A stretch of 64,000 nt of DNA from Hyphomicrobiales bacterium (GCA_900472925.1 UCJU01000031.1:1-64000), one strand, 5' to 3'. Shown: positions 35,810-43,544, counted from the stretch's first letter. The notes: generated by a model not told the origin, from the sequence alone. A program made the numbers and translations.

Positions 35810-36379
35810 TTAACGTATCGCGGCGGCTGCGGTAACGGCTGCGACTTGCGCATCTGGACCGAATTCGTTCTCGTCCTGAATGCCCAGCAACTCCTGCAGA
35901 CGAAGACGCGCACGGCTGACGCGGCTCTTGATGGTGCCGACAGGGCAACCACAAATTTCCGCAGCTTCCTCATAAGCAAAGCCTGACGCGCCGATCAGCA
36001 AAATCGCTTCGCGTTGATCTTCCGGCAGTTTTGCAAGGGCGGTCTTGAAGTCCTGAAGGTCTACAGAACCATGCTGTTCAGGCGGAACGGACAGGCGGGA
36101 TGTATAGGCACCATCCGTGTCCTGAACTTCGCGGCCTGATTTTCTGATCTGGCTGTAGAACTCGTTGCGAAGGATTGTCACCAGCCATGCGCGCATGTTG
36201 GTTCCGGGCTGATAGCTTTCCTGCTTTGCCCAGGCCTTCATGATCGTGTCCTGCACGAGATCGTCGGCACGGTCGCGAGACCGAATAAGGGAAATTGCGA
36301 ATGCGCGCAAATTGGGAAGGGCTGCCAGCATTTCTCGCTTGAAATTTGTTTCGTTCTTCGTGTGATCTGCTTCCATCAT
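35810..36379 (-). CDS. ecfG: General stress ECF sigma factor EcfG
   Basis: 189 residues. Sigma region 2 (RSRDRADDLVQDTIMKAWAKQESYQPGTNMRAWLVTILRNEFYSQIRK) and region 4 (LPEDQREAILLIGASGFAYEEAAEICGCPVGTIKSRVSRARLRLQ). It drives the general stress regulon once PhyR-P removes NepR. The assignment is firm from the neighbours: its ATG overlaps the end of nepR by 4 bp, and phyR is divergent. Sequences matching its promoter consensus GGAAC-N16/17-CGTT occur many times in this window, including upstream of nepR-ecfG itself. Confidence 0.95.
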   Translation of the reverse strand: MMEADHTKNETNFKREMLAALPNLRAFAISLIRSRDRADDLVQDTIMKAWAKQESYQPGTNMRAWLVTILRNEFYSQIRKSGREVQDTDGAYTSRLSVPPEQHGSVDLQDFKTALAKLPEDQREAILLIGASGFAYEEAAEICGCPVGTIKSRVSRARLRLQELLGIQDENEFGPDAQVAAVTAAAAIR

Positions 36380-36576
36380 CCCCTCGAAGCTTTTGCTTTG
36401 TTTTCAGCTTCGTCGAGCTTCTCAAGCAGATCGAGGAACTTGTCTGGAATGCCTTCGTCCTGAACTGTGTCGTACAGTTCTCGTAGTTTACGCGAGATGA
36501 CGGTTCTACCTGAGTCGGAGACCGTCGGAGACGTTCCCTTGTCAGATGGATCCTGATCCGATTGAAACATATTCAT
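36376..36576 (-). CDS. nepR: Anti-sigma factor NepR
   Basis: 66 residues, usual NepR size. Conserved two-helix core VISRKLRELYDTVQDEGIPDKFLDLLEKLDEAE (about 26-58) between disordered tails. It holds EcfG inactive and is itself captured by phosphorylated PhyR. It is co-transcribed with ecfG (4-bp overlap), from a promoter in the large palindrome shared with phyR. Confidence 0.93.
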   Translation of the reverse strand: MNMFQSDQDPSDKGTSPTVSDSGRTVISRKLRELYDTVQDEGIPDKFLDLLEKLDEAENKAKASRG

Positions 36577-36609
36577 GATTTCCGGTATTCGTTAGGTTCT
36601 GCGGGTGGA

Positions 36610-36667
36610 AATGCCGAACTCAAAAAATAGTTCCCATCAACTGGAACTATTTTTTGAGTTGCACGTT
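36610..36667. promoter_or_regulatory. Divergent EcfG promoters in an 18-bp inverted repeat
   Basis: A perfect inverted repeat, 36617-36634 and 36643-36660 (18 bp each arm, 8-nt centre), holds the -35 GGAAC of both promoters. Plus strand, toward phyR: GGAAC (36643), N16, CGTT (36664-36667). Minus strand, toward nepR-ecfG: GGAAC (36634-36630), N16, CATT (36613-36610), one mismatch from CGTT. The layout predicts autoregulation of the whole switch. Confidence 0.82.
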
Positions 36668-36716
36668 TTCTCCGTTAGGTTTGCGTTGCACGCCGCATGA
36701 TACAGGGGAGAATTCC

Positions 36717-37511
36717 ATGTCAGTTTCTACACGCATCGCACCACATCTGCCTTACCTTCGCAGGTTTGCGCGTGCGGTTTGTGGTTCACAATCGACTGGC
36801 GATGCCTATGTTGCCGCCAGCTTGGAAGCGTTGATCGCCGATGTCAGCATCTTCCCGCAGACGAGCAGTGATCGCGTTTCGCTTTATCAATTGTTTGTTT
36901 CCATCTTTAGTTCCGTCACCATCAACATCAAGAGCGACGAAAACCTGACCGGTTGGGAAAAGCGCGCTTCCGCCAATCTGTCGGCTGTTCCAGCTGTGCC
37001 ACGCCAGGCCTTTCTGCTGACAACGGTCGAAGAATTTACGATGGCCGAAGTTGCCGAAATTCTCCGCGTTCCTGAATCGCAGGTCGGAAAACTGATCGAC
37101 GAGGCCGCCTCCGAAATTGCACGTCAGGTTGCCACCGACATCATGATCATCGAAGATGAACCCTTGATCGCGATGGACATCGAGCAGATGGTGACGGATC
37201 TCGGTCACAATGTTACCGGAATCGCGCGCACGCATAAGGAAGCGCTCGAACTGTTCCACCGCACACAGCCCAAGATGATCCTTGCAGACATTCAGCTCGC
37301 AGATGGCAGCTCTGGTCTTGAAGCAATGAAGGAAATCCTTCAGATGACCACGCTCCCTGTTATCTTCATCACCGCTTTCCCAGAGCGTCTGTTGACCGGC
37401 GAGCGTCCAGAACCGACATTCCTCGTCACCAAACCCTTCAACCCCGATATGGTAAAAGCTCTCATAAGTCAGGCTCTTTTCTTTAACGAAAGTTCACGTG
37501 TCGCAGCTTAA
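36717..37511 (+). CDS. phyR: Stress response regulator PhyR
   Basis: 264 residues from ATG 36717, with GGGGAG 6 nt upstream; the longer frame overlaps the promoter. N-terminal sigma-factor-like domain (about 1-130; note ECF-type RQAFLLTTVEEFTMAEVAEILRVPESQVGKLIDEA) followed by a receiver domain (IMIIEDEPLIAMDIE; phosphoacceptor Asp191 in ILADIQLADG; FITAFPE; VTKPF). Once phosphorylated it binds NepR as a sigma mimic and frees EcfG. Divergent from nepR-ecfG, followed by a histidine kinase gene. Confidence 0.96.
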   Translation: MSVSTRIAPHLPYLRRFARAVCGSQSTGDAYVAASLEALIADVSIFPQTSSDRVSLYQLFVSIFSSVTINIKSDENLTGWEKRASANLSAVPAVPRQAFLLTTVEEFTMAEVAEILRVPESQVGKLIDEAASEIARQVATDIMIIEDEPLIAMDIEQMVTDLGHNVTGIARTHKEALELFHRTQPKMILADIQLADGSSGLEAMKEILQMTTLPVIFITAFPERLLTGERPEPTFLVTKPFNPDMVKALISQALFFNESSRVAA

Positions 37512-37535
37512 GTGACTCTGACTTGAAGAGATTTT

Positions 37536-37560
37536 GGAACCTGGGTCCTTACCCGGCGTT
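37536..37560 (+). promoter_or_regulatory. EcfG promoter of the histidine kinase gene
   Basis: GGAAC (37536-37540), 16-nt spacer, CGTT (37557-37560), 60 bp before the kinase start codon. An exact consensus match. Confidence 0.72.
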
Positions 37561-37620
37561 CAGGTCTGCATGTTTGCTCGAATACGCGACCTTGATCGTC
37601 GTTCCCCTTAGGAGACCATA

Positions 37621-38616
37621 TTGCATCGGCTGGCGTGGCATAATGCGGGGCGAGATGAGGGCGACCTTCACGATTCACTCGTGCTTGCCCTGCTGGACTC
37701 TGACGAGACGGTCATGCTGCAGGACCGCGACAGAGAATATATCTTTATCGCAAACCTGCCAGACGTCTGGACGCTCCCGACTGAGACGGGAGAGGATCCA
37801 AACGACGTCACCATGTTCGGCAAGGAACTCGCTGCTCGCCTGTCGGATTTGAAAAAAGACCTGACCTCGGCGGGAAGCAGAGGCATGCTGGAGGTCAATG
37901 CGGGCAAGGACCGCGTCTTCCAGTTTTATGTCTATTCCACCGTCAATATGTCGGGACAAAGGGTGCTCAAAACCACGATCCGGGAAATAACGGTCGAGCG
38001 ACGGCGGGAACAGTTGCTCCGATCATTGCTTCGTGAAGTCAGCCATCGCTCAAAAAACCTGCTTGCCATCATTCAGAGTCTCTCCTCCCAAACCGCACGG
38101 TTCAGTTTCACCAAAGAAGATTTTCTGCGCAAGTTCAGAGGGCGGCTGCATGCTTTGGCGCAGTCCCAGGATTTGATCACGGATTCCGACTGGCGCGGCG
38201 CCGAGATTTTCGATTTGCTCAAACAGCAAGCCGACCTCTATTTGCCCGAATATCCCAATCTCATCCAGATGAAGGGGGAAAACCTTCTTCTCAACCCGAA
38301 TGGCGCGCTCTATGTGGGGCTCGCCTTCCATGAACTCGTCGTCAATACGATCAGCCATGGCGGAAACCTGTCGCAGCATCGCCCGCTAACGCTGGAGTGT
38401 CGCAAAGACGAAGAGTTCTTCGAGGTTCGCTGGACGGAACCTCTGGGTGGAAGCAGTGCGGCTGAGCCAGCAGCCGATTCAGACAAGAGAAGCAATTTCG
38501 GAAGTGTGGTGTTGGAGAAAGTCGTGCCTGCTGCCTTGGGTGGGGAAGCGACCTATAAGGTCTCTGCCGACAGCATCGACTATTTCCTGAGGTTCCCTGC
38601 GCCGCTTCCGACCTGA
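37621..38616 (+). CDS. HWE-family histidine kinase, candidate PhyR kinase
   Basis: 331 residues from TTG 37621, chosen because AGGAG lies 6 nt upstream and no ATG precedes the first domain. No membrane segment, so cytoplasmic. A small N-terminal PAS-like region (about 20-120), then the HWE/HisKA_2 module: phospho-His in LLREVSHRSKNLLAIIQSL, N-box GLAFHELVVNTISHGG, and the W-x-E motif in EVRWTEPLGG. Kinases of this type feed phosphate to PhyR; the location just after phyR and its own EcfG-type promoter point to that role. Comparable to PhyK/RsiC proteins; exact orthology is unproved. Confidence 0.88.
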   Translation: MHRLAWHNAGRDEGDLHDSLVLALLDSDETVMLQDRDREYIFIANLPDVWTLPTETGEDPNDVTMFGKELAARLSDLKKDLTSAGSRGMLEVNAGKDRVFQFYVYSTVNMSGQRVLKTTIREITVERRREQLLRSLLREVSHRSKNLLAIIQSLSSQTARFSFTKEDFLRKFRGRLHALAQSQDLITDSDWRGAEIFDLLKQQADLYLPEYPNLIQMKGENLLLNPNGALYVGLAFHELVVNTISHGGNLSQHRPLTLECRKDEEFFEVRWTEPLGGSSAAEPAADSDKRSNFGSVVLEKVVPAALGGEATYKVSADSIDYFLRFPAPLPT

Positions 38617-38645
38617 CCTAATCTCCGTGGACTCGCAGCTAAAAC

Positions 38646-38664
38646 CCACCGGCGATACCGGTGG
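38646..38664 (+). terminator. Probable terminator of the histidine kinase gene
   Basis: CCACCGG-CGATA-CCGGTGG followed by TCTATCTGTTATTTTC, 29 bp after the kinase stop codon. The T tract is interrupted. Confidence 0.5.
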
Positions 38665-38699
38665 TCTATCTGTTATTTTCTCTGGACGTCGGGAAATAC

Positions 38700-38807
38700 A
38701 AAAAAAGCACGGTTCCGTAGAACCGTGCTATCTGTGGCAGGTTTTCAGGGGCAAAACCTGCGTGCGCCAAGCCTCAGGCGGGGACGGGGAGTGGCTTGGC
38801 TTGCCAT
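38700..38807 (-). ncRNA. Candidate stress-induced small RNA, GsrN-like
   Basis: On the minus strand, about 100-108 nt with three stem-loops. SL1: GCCAAGCC (38800-38793) / GGCTTGGC (38773-38766) with the C-rich loop ACTCCCCGTCCCCGCCTGA. SL2: GCAGGTTTT / AAAACCTGC (38761-38737) with loop GCCCCTG. SL3: GCACGGTTC-TACG-GAACCGTGC (38728-38707) followed by seven T, a textbook Rho-independent terminator. A sequence matching the EcfG promoter lies just upstream (38811-38835). C-rich loops able to pair with purine-rich ribosome sites are the feature of GsrN, the general stress sRNA of Caulobacter, and other alphaproteobacterial sRNAs. It lies 3' of a histidine kinase gene on the same strand and may also share its terminator. 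Function is inferred. Confidence 0.68.
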
Positions 38808-38810
38808 AAA

Positions 38811-38835
38811 AACGCACGTCCTGCGAGTTGGTTCC
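38811..38835 (-). promoter_or_regulatory. EcfG promoter of the candidate sRNA
   Basis: Minus strand: GGAAC (38835-38831), 16-nt spacer, CGTT (38814-38811), then TTTATGGC. The start site is expected near 38805. A second GGAAC lies 10 bp upstream (38845-38841) without a partner. The element is 15 bp past the end of the kinase coding region. Confidence 0.7.
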
Positions 38836-38849
38836 GCGCGGTTCCAATT

Positions 38850-40583
38850 TTAATTTGAGAGGGCCGATTTTTTTTGAGCGAGGAATTTCTGAAAGGGTGC
38901 CGTCAGCGTCCAGCGGAAGCCATCATCGTTGTAATCGGTTGATATTGCTGCCGAAAACGCACTCTCCGCATGTCGTTTCGTTATGGTTGTACCAAATCCA
39001 TTTCGTGTCGGGGCAGTGGCTGGAGGGCCGCCGACTTCGTTCCAGTCTATCGTCAACGTTTCGTTTTCACCCTTTGTCTCACGAACCCAGCAAAGTTCGA
39101 CAGTGGCGGCGGCTTCAGAAAGCGCGCCGTACTTCATAGAATTGGTGGCCAATTCGTGAATGATGAGGCCCAGATTCTGCGCCGCTTCCGGTGAAAGCAT
39201 AAAATCTTCTCCCGTCAGCTTGACCTGATCAGCGGCACTTCCGAAGACCTTCAAATGGGTTTCCAGCAACTTTCGCAACGGTAGGCCTTGCCATTGCACC
39301 TCGGATAGAGCGCTGATCGACATGCCCAAGCCACGAAGGCGGTGATCCACCTCTTTTTGAAACTCCGCCAGGGTGGTGTTTTCGCGTGCAAGCTGGCGCA
39401 TCATGGCTTGAACCAGTGTCAGCATGTTCTTGGAGCGGTGGACCAGTTCATGAAGAATGAGGTGAGTCCGGTCTTCCGCCTGACTGCGGTCGAAGGATGC
39501 GTTGGAGAGGGCAATAGCGACCTGATTGGCCTCTTTTATCTTCGTGTCGATCGGGGCGACGATCTCGCCTTCTCCGATACGTCTGGCCATATCGACCAGT
39601 TCGCGGATTGAACCGCGAAGCTGCCTGCCGACAAGATAGGCGCCCGCAATGGCGATGACGATGAGCGCAAAGCTGCCGATCATCATTTTTCGCCATGTGC
39701 TTGCCAATGCGGAATGACTGTTATCGGCTGGTCCCCAGATGATGGCTTTCCATGACCATCCCGGTAGTTGCGAATAGGCGAAGATAATGCCGTTTTCATC
39801 TTCAAAGCTGCCACTGATGGCTCGGGTGTCGTTTGCCATCGCATGATTGAAGACCGACCCGGCTGCAATTGTGTTCGGGGCGCTGGATGTCACGACGTGA
39901 TTGTCTCCATCCACGATCGCAATTGTCCAGTCAGAGGGAAGCCCATCTGTGGAAACCAGGCCCATGAGATCACTCGCATTTTGGGTCATGATCAATGCGT
40001 CACCCGCTGCTGAAAGCGCTGCTGGCAGCGGACGCATGACGTTGAAGACCCATTCCTTGCTGGTCTTGCCATAGAAAATGTTGGAAACGGCAATCCTACG
40101 TCCATTTAAGACGTCCTGAAGTTTGATGTCCGGCGGCACGTCGCCGAGGGGCTGGTTCAACGGCACGCGGCTGTTCAGGCGTTGTTTGCCGTCGGCAGTT
40201 GCTACGATGACGTAAAGCCCTTGTCTCTGGAGGCTTTCGCTCACACGCTTGTGAAACGCCGCGAGGTCGCCATCTTCCAGTTCCGGGAACTGAGACAGCA
40301 GGTTCAGAGAGGTCGCCATCTCCTGCAAACGGCGGTCGACGTTACGGCTGACGGCGCGGGCATCTTCGACTGCTTCTCTCTGAAGATCGCTCCGTTCGTC
40401 TGCTTCGAGTTTCAGCATCAGATAACCGACGAAAATAATCAGAGGCAGCGTAATAACCGTTGTCATTACAACAAGATAGACACTGATGGGCGCGGTTGGG
40501 AAAAAACCGGCAAGGCGTCGTCGAAGTCTCGATATGATGTTGCTCTGCATTGTCTCGCCGGGTTCGACCGGTGTTGAAATCAT
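38850..40583 (-). CDS. Membrane HWE-family sensor histidine kinase
   Basis: 577 residues. First membrane helix about 34-55 (VYLVVMTTVITLPLIIFVGYLML), a periplasmic Cache-like sensor region to about 300, second helix (MMIGSFALIVIAIAGAYLVG), HAMP (RGSIRELVDMARRIGEGEI), then the HWE module: phospho-His in LILHELVHRSKNMLTLVQAM, N-box LGLIIHELATNSMKYGAL, and DWNEVGGP. A second ATG at 40550 is a possible start. It probably senses an external signal for the PhyR pathway, judging from type and position; the ligand is unknown. Its mRNA may end at the terminator at 38707-38728. Confidence 0.88.
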   Translation of the reverse strand: MISTPVEPGETMQSNIISRLRRRLAGFFPTAPISVYLVVMTTVITLPLIIFVGYLMLKLEADERSDLQREAVEDARAVSRNVDRRLQEMATSLNLLSQFPELEDGDLAAFHKRVSESLQRQGLYVIVATADGKQRLNSRVPLNQPLGDVPPDIKLQDVLNGRRIAVSNIFYGKTSKEWVFNVMRPLPAALSAAGDALIMTQNASDLMGLVSTDGLPSDWTIAIVDGDNHVVTSSAPNTIAAGSVFNHAMANDTRAISGSFEDENGIIFAYSQLPGWSWKAIIWGPADNSHSALASTWRKMMIGSFALIVIAIAGAYLVGRQLRGSIRELVDMARRIGEGEIVAPIDTKIKEANQVAIALSNASFDRSQAEDRTHLILHELVHRSKNMLTLVQAMMRQLARENTTLAEFQKEVDHRLRGLGMSISALSEVQWQGLPLRKLLETHLKVFGSAADQVKLTGEDFMLSPEAAQNLGLIIHELATNSMKYGALSEAAATVELCWVRETKGENETLTIDWNEVGGPPATAPTRNGFGTTITKRHAESAFSAAISTDYNDDGFRWTLTAPFQKFLAQKKSALSN

Positions 40584-40696
40584 GGTGATCAGACCGCAGA
40601 ATGGCCCAACCCTTCGTAGTTCGCAATCCCATAATATGCTTGATTATTCGCCTCTTTTTTAAGTGGTTTCGTCGCATGAGTGCCTAAAAAAACAGC

Positions 40697-40722
40697 GGAA
40701 CCAATATCCTCCCTGTGCCGTT
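40697..40722 (+). promoter_or_regulatory. EcfG promoter of the PRC-barrel gene
   Basis: GGAAC (40697-40701), 17-nt spacer, CGTT (40719-40722), 74 bp before the ATG. Confidence 0.72.
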
Positions 40723-40796
40723 TGCAAATCAACAGGCTCACACAGAACGGGTTGAACCGTCGAGCAGGTTACAACGATTCACAAGGAAGGTACGAT

Positions 40797-41357
40797 ATGA
40801 AAAAGACACTCACCATGATCGCCGCAGCCGCTCTCTTGGGTTCCACAACATTCGCACCAATTGCCATGGCACAGGGCACGACACAGCCTGCACCTGCTAC
40901 ACCGAGTGCAACCGCGCCATCAACAACACCTGCCGCGCCCGCTACGCCAAGTGCGTCTGGAGCAGCCGGTGGCTCTTATCTGACAGAGCAGGCGGCAAAC
41001 CAGATCAGCGCCAATGATTATATCGGCAACGCCGTCTACACCGCAGCCGATGAGAGCATTGGTAGTGTTACCAACCTCATCCTCGAGGAAAACGGCGGCA
41101 TCGTCGCTGCAGTGGTTGGCGTCGGTGGCTTCCTAGGCATCGGTGCGAAGGACGTGGCCGTTCCAATGAGCAAGCTTACCGTCACACGCGATCCGGCAAA
41201 TGGTACGATCCGTCTCACGACCACAGAGACTGCCGAGTCGCTCAAGGCCGCTCCTGAATTCGTTACGATGAAGGACAAGAAGGCTACCGACGGTTCCGCC
41301 GCACCGGCTGGAACCTCCACGACTGGCGGCGCAACAACGACCGCGCCAAAGCCATAA
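40797..41357 (+). CDS. Exported PRC-barrel domain protein
   Basis: 186 residues from ATG 40797 with AAGGAAGG about 7 nt upstream. Signal peptide MKKTLTMIAAAALLGSTTFAPIAMA. Then a low-complexity Thr/Pro/Ala linker (about 26-60), one PRC-barrel domain (SANDYIGNAVYTAADESIGSVTNLILEENGGIVAAVVGVGGFLGIGAKDVAVPMSKL, about 75-135), and another Thr/Gly/Ala tail. PRC-barrel proteins of this form are common, highly stress-induced envelope proteins in rhizobia; the molecular role is unknown. An EcfG-type promoter precedes it and a strong terminator follows. Confidence 0.88.
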   Translation: MKKTLTMIAAAALLGSTTFAPIAMAQGTTQPAPATPSATAPSTTPAAPATPSASGAAGGSYLTEQAANQISANDYIGNAVYTAADESIGSVTNLILEENGGIVAAVVGVGGFLGIGAKDVAVPMSKLTVTRDPANGTIRLTTTETAESLKAAPEFVTMKDKKATDGSAAPAGTSTTGGATTTAPKP

Positions 41358-41401
41358 TATGGTTACCTGGGAGAGGAGCTATGAGAGCGTTCTCATAGCG
41401 G

Positions 41402-41433
41402 AAACACCGGTCCATCTGGACCGGTGTTTTTTT
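41402..41433 (+). terminator. Terminator after the PRC-barrel gene
   Basis: AAACACCGGTCC-ATCT-GGACCGGTGTTT with a run of seven T. A second hairpin, GCTATGAGA-GCGT-TCTCATAGC, lies just before (41379-41400). It stands tight against the end of galE. Confidence 0.9.
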
Positions 41434-41435
41434 GT

Positions 41436-42419
41436 TCACATGCTGGCATTTCTCGAAGAGTGCCAGCGCCAGGCCGAGCGGATGATGTCCGTCAACGTAT
41501 ATTGTGGCTCCCAGCCCAGCACTTCTCTTGCCTTGTCATTATTCGCGACAAGTGTGGTGGAATCGCCTTCACGGCGCTCCGCATATTCCACGGGGAAGGG
41601 ACGACCGGATACTTCCGAGATCGTATCGAGCAATTCCTTGACCGTCGTTCCCGTGCCGGTCCCCAAGTTGAGTTCAACTGTTTCTCCACCATCCAGCAGA
41701 TAATCGACCGCACGCACATGCGCGTCTGCGAGATCGAGAATATGGATGTAGTCACGAACACAGGTGCCGTCCCGCGTATCGTAGTCTGTGCCAAAGACCT
41801 TGAAGCCTTCGCGACGTCCAAGAGCCGCTTCGATGGCGAGGGGAATGGCGTGAGTTTCAGGCTTGTGCCACTCGCCGATGCGGCCTTCGAAGTCTGCTCC
41901 GGCCGCATTGAAATAGCGCAACATAACGGATTTCAGACCCTTATAGGCGCTGTAGTCCTTCAAGGCCTGTTCCACGACCCACTTGGTGCGGCCATATGGG
42001 TTGATGGGTGACTGAGGGTGGGTCTCGTCCAGAGGCACGCGTTCCGGCAGGCCGTATGTCGCGCAGGTAGATGAGAAAACAAACGCTTTGACTCCCGCAT
42101 CCATCGTCGCAGAGAGCAATGTCAGCGCACCGGTGACGTTGTTATCATAGAAGGCGACGGGGTTTTTGACGGATTCACCGACTTCGATCAGGGCTGCGAA
42201 ATGCAGGACGGCTTCGGGCCGATGTTTGGCAAAGACTTCGTCCAACCGCTTGCGGTCGCGAATGTCGCCCTGTTCGAACGGTCCCCAGCGGACAAATTCT
42301 TCATGGCCGTTGGAAAGATTGTCGAAGACGATTGGCTCATATCCACGTTCAGCCAACAACAGGCAGGTGTGGGAACCGATATATCCGGCACCGCCGACAA
42401 CAAGGACTTTCTTCCGCAT
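41436..42419 (-). CDS. galE: UDP-glucose 4-epimerase
   Basis: 327 residues. N-terminal KVLVVGGAGYIGSHTCLLLAERG, Ser region FSSTCATYGLP, catalytic NPYGRTKWVVE (YxxxK), and C-terminal GWEPQYTLTDIIRSAWRW. It interconverts UDP-glucose and UDP-galactose for exopolysaccharide and LPS. It lies within the stress cluster but no EcfG-type promoter is seen before it, so it is likely independent. Confidence 0.95.
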   Translation of the reverse strand: MRKKVLVVGGAGYIGSHTCLLLAERGYEPIVFDNLSNGHEEFVRWGPFEQGDIRDRKRLDEVFAKHRPEAVLHFAALIEVGESVKNPVAFYDNNVTGALTLLSATMDAGVKAFVFSSTCATYGLPERVPLDETHPQSPINPYGRTKWVVEQALKDYSAYKGLKSVMLRYFNAAGADFEGRIGEWHKPETHAIPLAIEAALGRREGFKVFGTDYDTRDGTCVRDYIHILDLADAHVRAVDYLLDGGETVELNLGTGTGTTVKELLDTISEVSGRPFPVEYAERREGDSTTLVANNDKAREVLGWEPQYTLTDIIRSAWRWHSSRNASM

Positions 42420-42510
42420 CCAACATTCTCTCCGTTAAAAGACGTGCTGGCAAACTGCCTAGCATTTTGTCGGGAGAAGGGCAGCGGAATTTATTGCAGG
42501 TGAAAAAGCA

Positions 42511-42539
42511 AAAGCCGCCTTCGGATGGAAGGCGGCTTT
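42511..42539 (-). terminator. Terminator after the holin-like gene
   Basis: Minus strand AAAGCCGCCTT ... AAGGCGGCTTT with T-rich sequence after (TTTTGCTTTTTC). 10 bp after the stop of the gene ending at 42549. Confidence 0.88.
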
Positions 42540-42548
42540 CGTGACGGA

Positions 42549-42968
42549 TCATTTCTTCTTCAAGATCGTGGTTCTGGTCGCGACGTAACCGAGCGCTATG
42601 GCTGTTAGCAAGGTTACGAACGGTCTTGCCGCAAGTGCACTCCCAGCTAGCGACTGTGCCGCGATCGGCGCTGCTGCCAGCGACACGACAGGTCTTGCCG
42701 CATAAACACGTGGCCTGCGCTTGATGGCAAGGCATACCAACATGATGACGCCGAGCAGAAAGGCAACGCCAGCGATAACCAGCGCAGCGGGCCCAGCTCC
42801 GATTTCTTTTGCAAGATAAATCGAGCCACCCACCAAAGCTGCGATGAAGGCGATGACGAAGAACACACCAGCAAGAACCCACACGAGGATCGTGGATTTG
42901 ATGCGTCGTGTCACCAATTGGCCCTCTCGCTGGGTATCACCGAGATAGAGCAGCAGCGTCTGAAGCAT
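42549..42968 (-). CDS. Phage holin family / YqjE-like membrane protein
   Basis: 139 residues. Polar N-terminus (MLQTLLLYLGDTQREGQLVTRRIKS) then two adjacent membrane helices (about 28-50 and 58-80: STILVWVLAGVFFVIAFIAALVGGSIYL; GAGPAALVIAGVAFLLGVIMLVCLAI), a third weak hydrophobic segment and a basic Lys end. The layout fits the Actinobacterial holin-X/YqjE group, not a lysis gene; no phage genes are near. It begins 9 bp after the ElaB-like gene, an arrangement like E. coli yqjD-yqjE, so it should be co-expressed under the same stress promoter. Confidence 0.75.
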   Translation of the reverse strand: MLQTLLLYLGDTQREGQLVTRRIKSTILVWVLAGVFFVIAFIAALVGGSIYLAKEIGAGPAALVIAGVAFLLGVIMLVCLAIKRRPRVYAARPVVSLAAAPIAAQSLAGSALAARPFVTLLTAIALGYVATRTTILKKK

Positions 42969-42977
42969 GTGGCTACC

Positions 42978-43319
42978 TTATTTGCGGGTGACGAGAGCGA
43001 GAAGGAAGCCTGCAGCGACAGCGATACCGAGCGACTGGAGCGGATTTTTCTGAACCTGATACTTCAGGTTGTCATTGATAGACTGAATTTCATTGCGAAC
43101 TGTCGCGACGGTTTCTTCGCCGGCTGCCATCGCATCGTCGGCAGCGCGGGAGGCACGTGCCTTAACCTCGTGAGAAACGCCAGCGCCCAGTGCCTTCACG
43201 CTACCGGCCAGATTGGCCAGATCTTCGCGCAGCTGGGCCAGCTGTGCAGATACTTCCGCAGCATCGCCGCTGTCGAGAGTTTCACGTACTTTGTCTTCTA
43301 CGTTACGAACCGTCGCCAT
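42978..43319 (-). CDS. DUF883/ElaB-like membrane-anchored protein
   Basis: 113 residues from ATG 43319 with AAAGGAAA 8 nt upstream; the frame extends far upstream through the promoter and is not coding there. A long helical, coiled-coil-prone stretch (SAQLAQLREDLANLAGSVKALG ... ARASRAADDAMAAGEETVATVRNEIQSINDNLKY) is followed by a C-terminal tail anchor (NPLQSLGIAVAAGFLLALVTRK). That is the DUF883 layout of E. coli ElaB/YqjD, which tie ribosomes to the membrane in stationary phase. An EcfG-type promoter precedes it. Confidence 0.85.
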   Translation of the reverse strand: MATVRNVEDKVRETLDSGDAAEVSAQLAQLREDLANLAGSVKALGAGVSHEVKARASRAADDAMAAGEETVATVRNEIQSINDNLKYQVQKNPLQSLGIAVAAGFLLALVTRK

Positions 43320-43381
43320 GATGTTTCCTTTGCTTGAAATGAAGTCAAAACGCCGTATCCACGGCTCACACTTGAGCGGCA

Positions 43382-43406
43382 AACGTGTCCGCTGTGCTTT
43401 TGTTCC
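43382..43406 (-). promoter_or_regulatory. EcfG promoter of the ElaB/holin-like pair
   Basis: Minus strand: GGAAC (43406-43402), 16-nt spacer, CGTT (43385-43382), 62 bp before the ATG. Confidence 0.72.
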
Positions 43407-43544
43407 TTCAATGAGCGACATGAAATGTAAAAAACAGATGATTGCAGAATCTCTGCTGCGGGTTTGTTTTCCTGTCACAAGCATCATATAAGGCCCGTCT
43501 CAAGACGCGACCTTCTCCCATCCACGATAAGATGTGACTGACAA

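Noticed and set aside
38646..38761. Short tandem hairpins as a CRISPR-like repeat array
   Set aside because: The stems differ in sequence and spacing; they are explained by a terminator and the sRNA fold.
42549..42968. Holin-like gene as a prophage remnant
   Set aside because: No endolysin, capsid, integrase or other phage genes nearby; it pairs with an ElaB-like gene and a stress promoter, which fits a housekeeping membrane protein.
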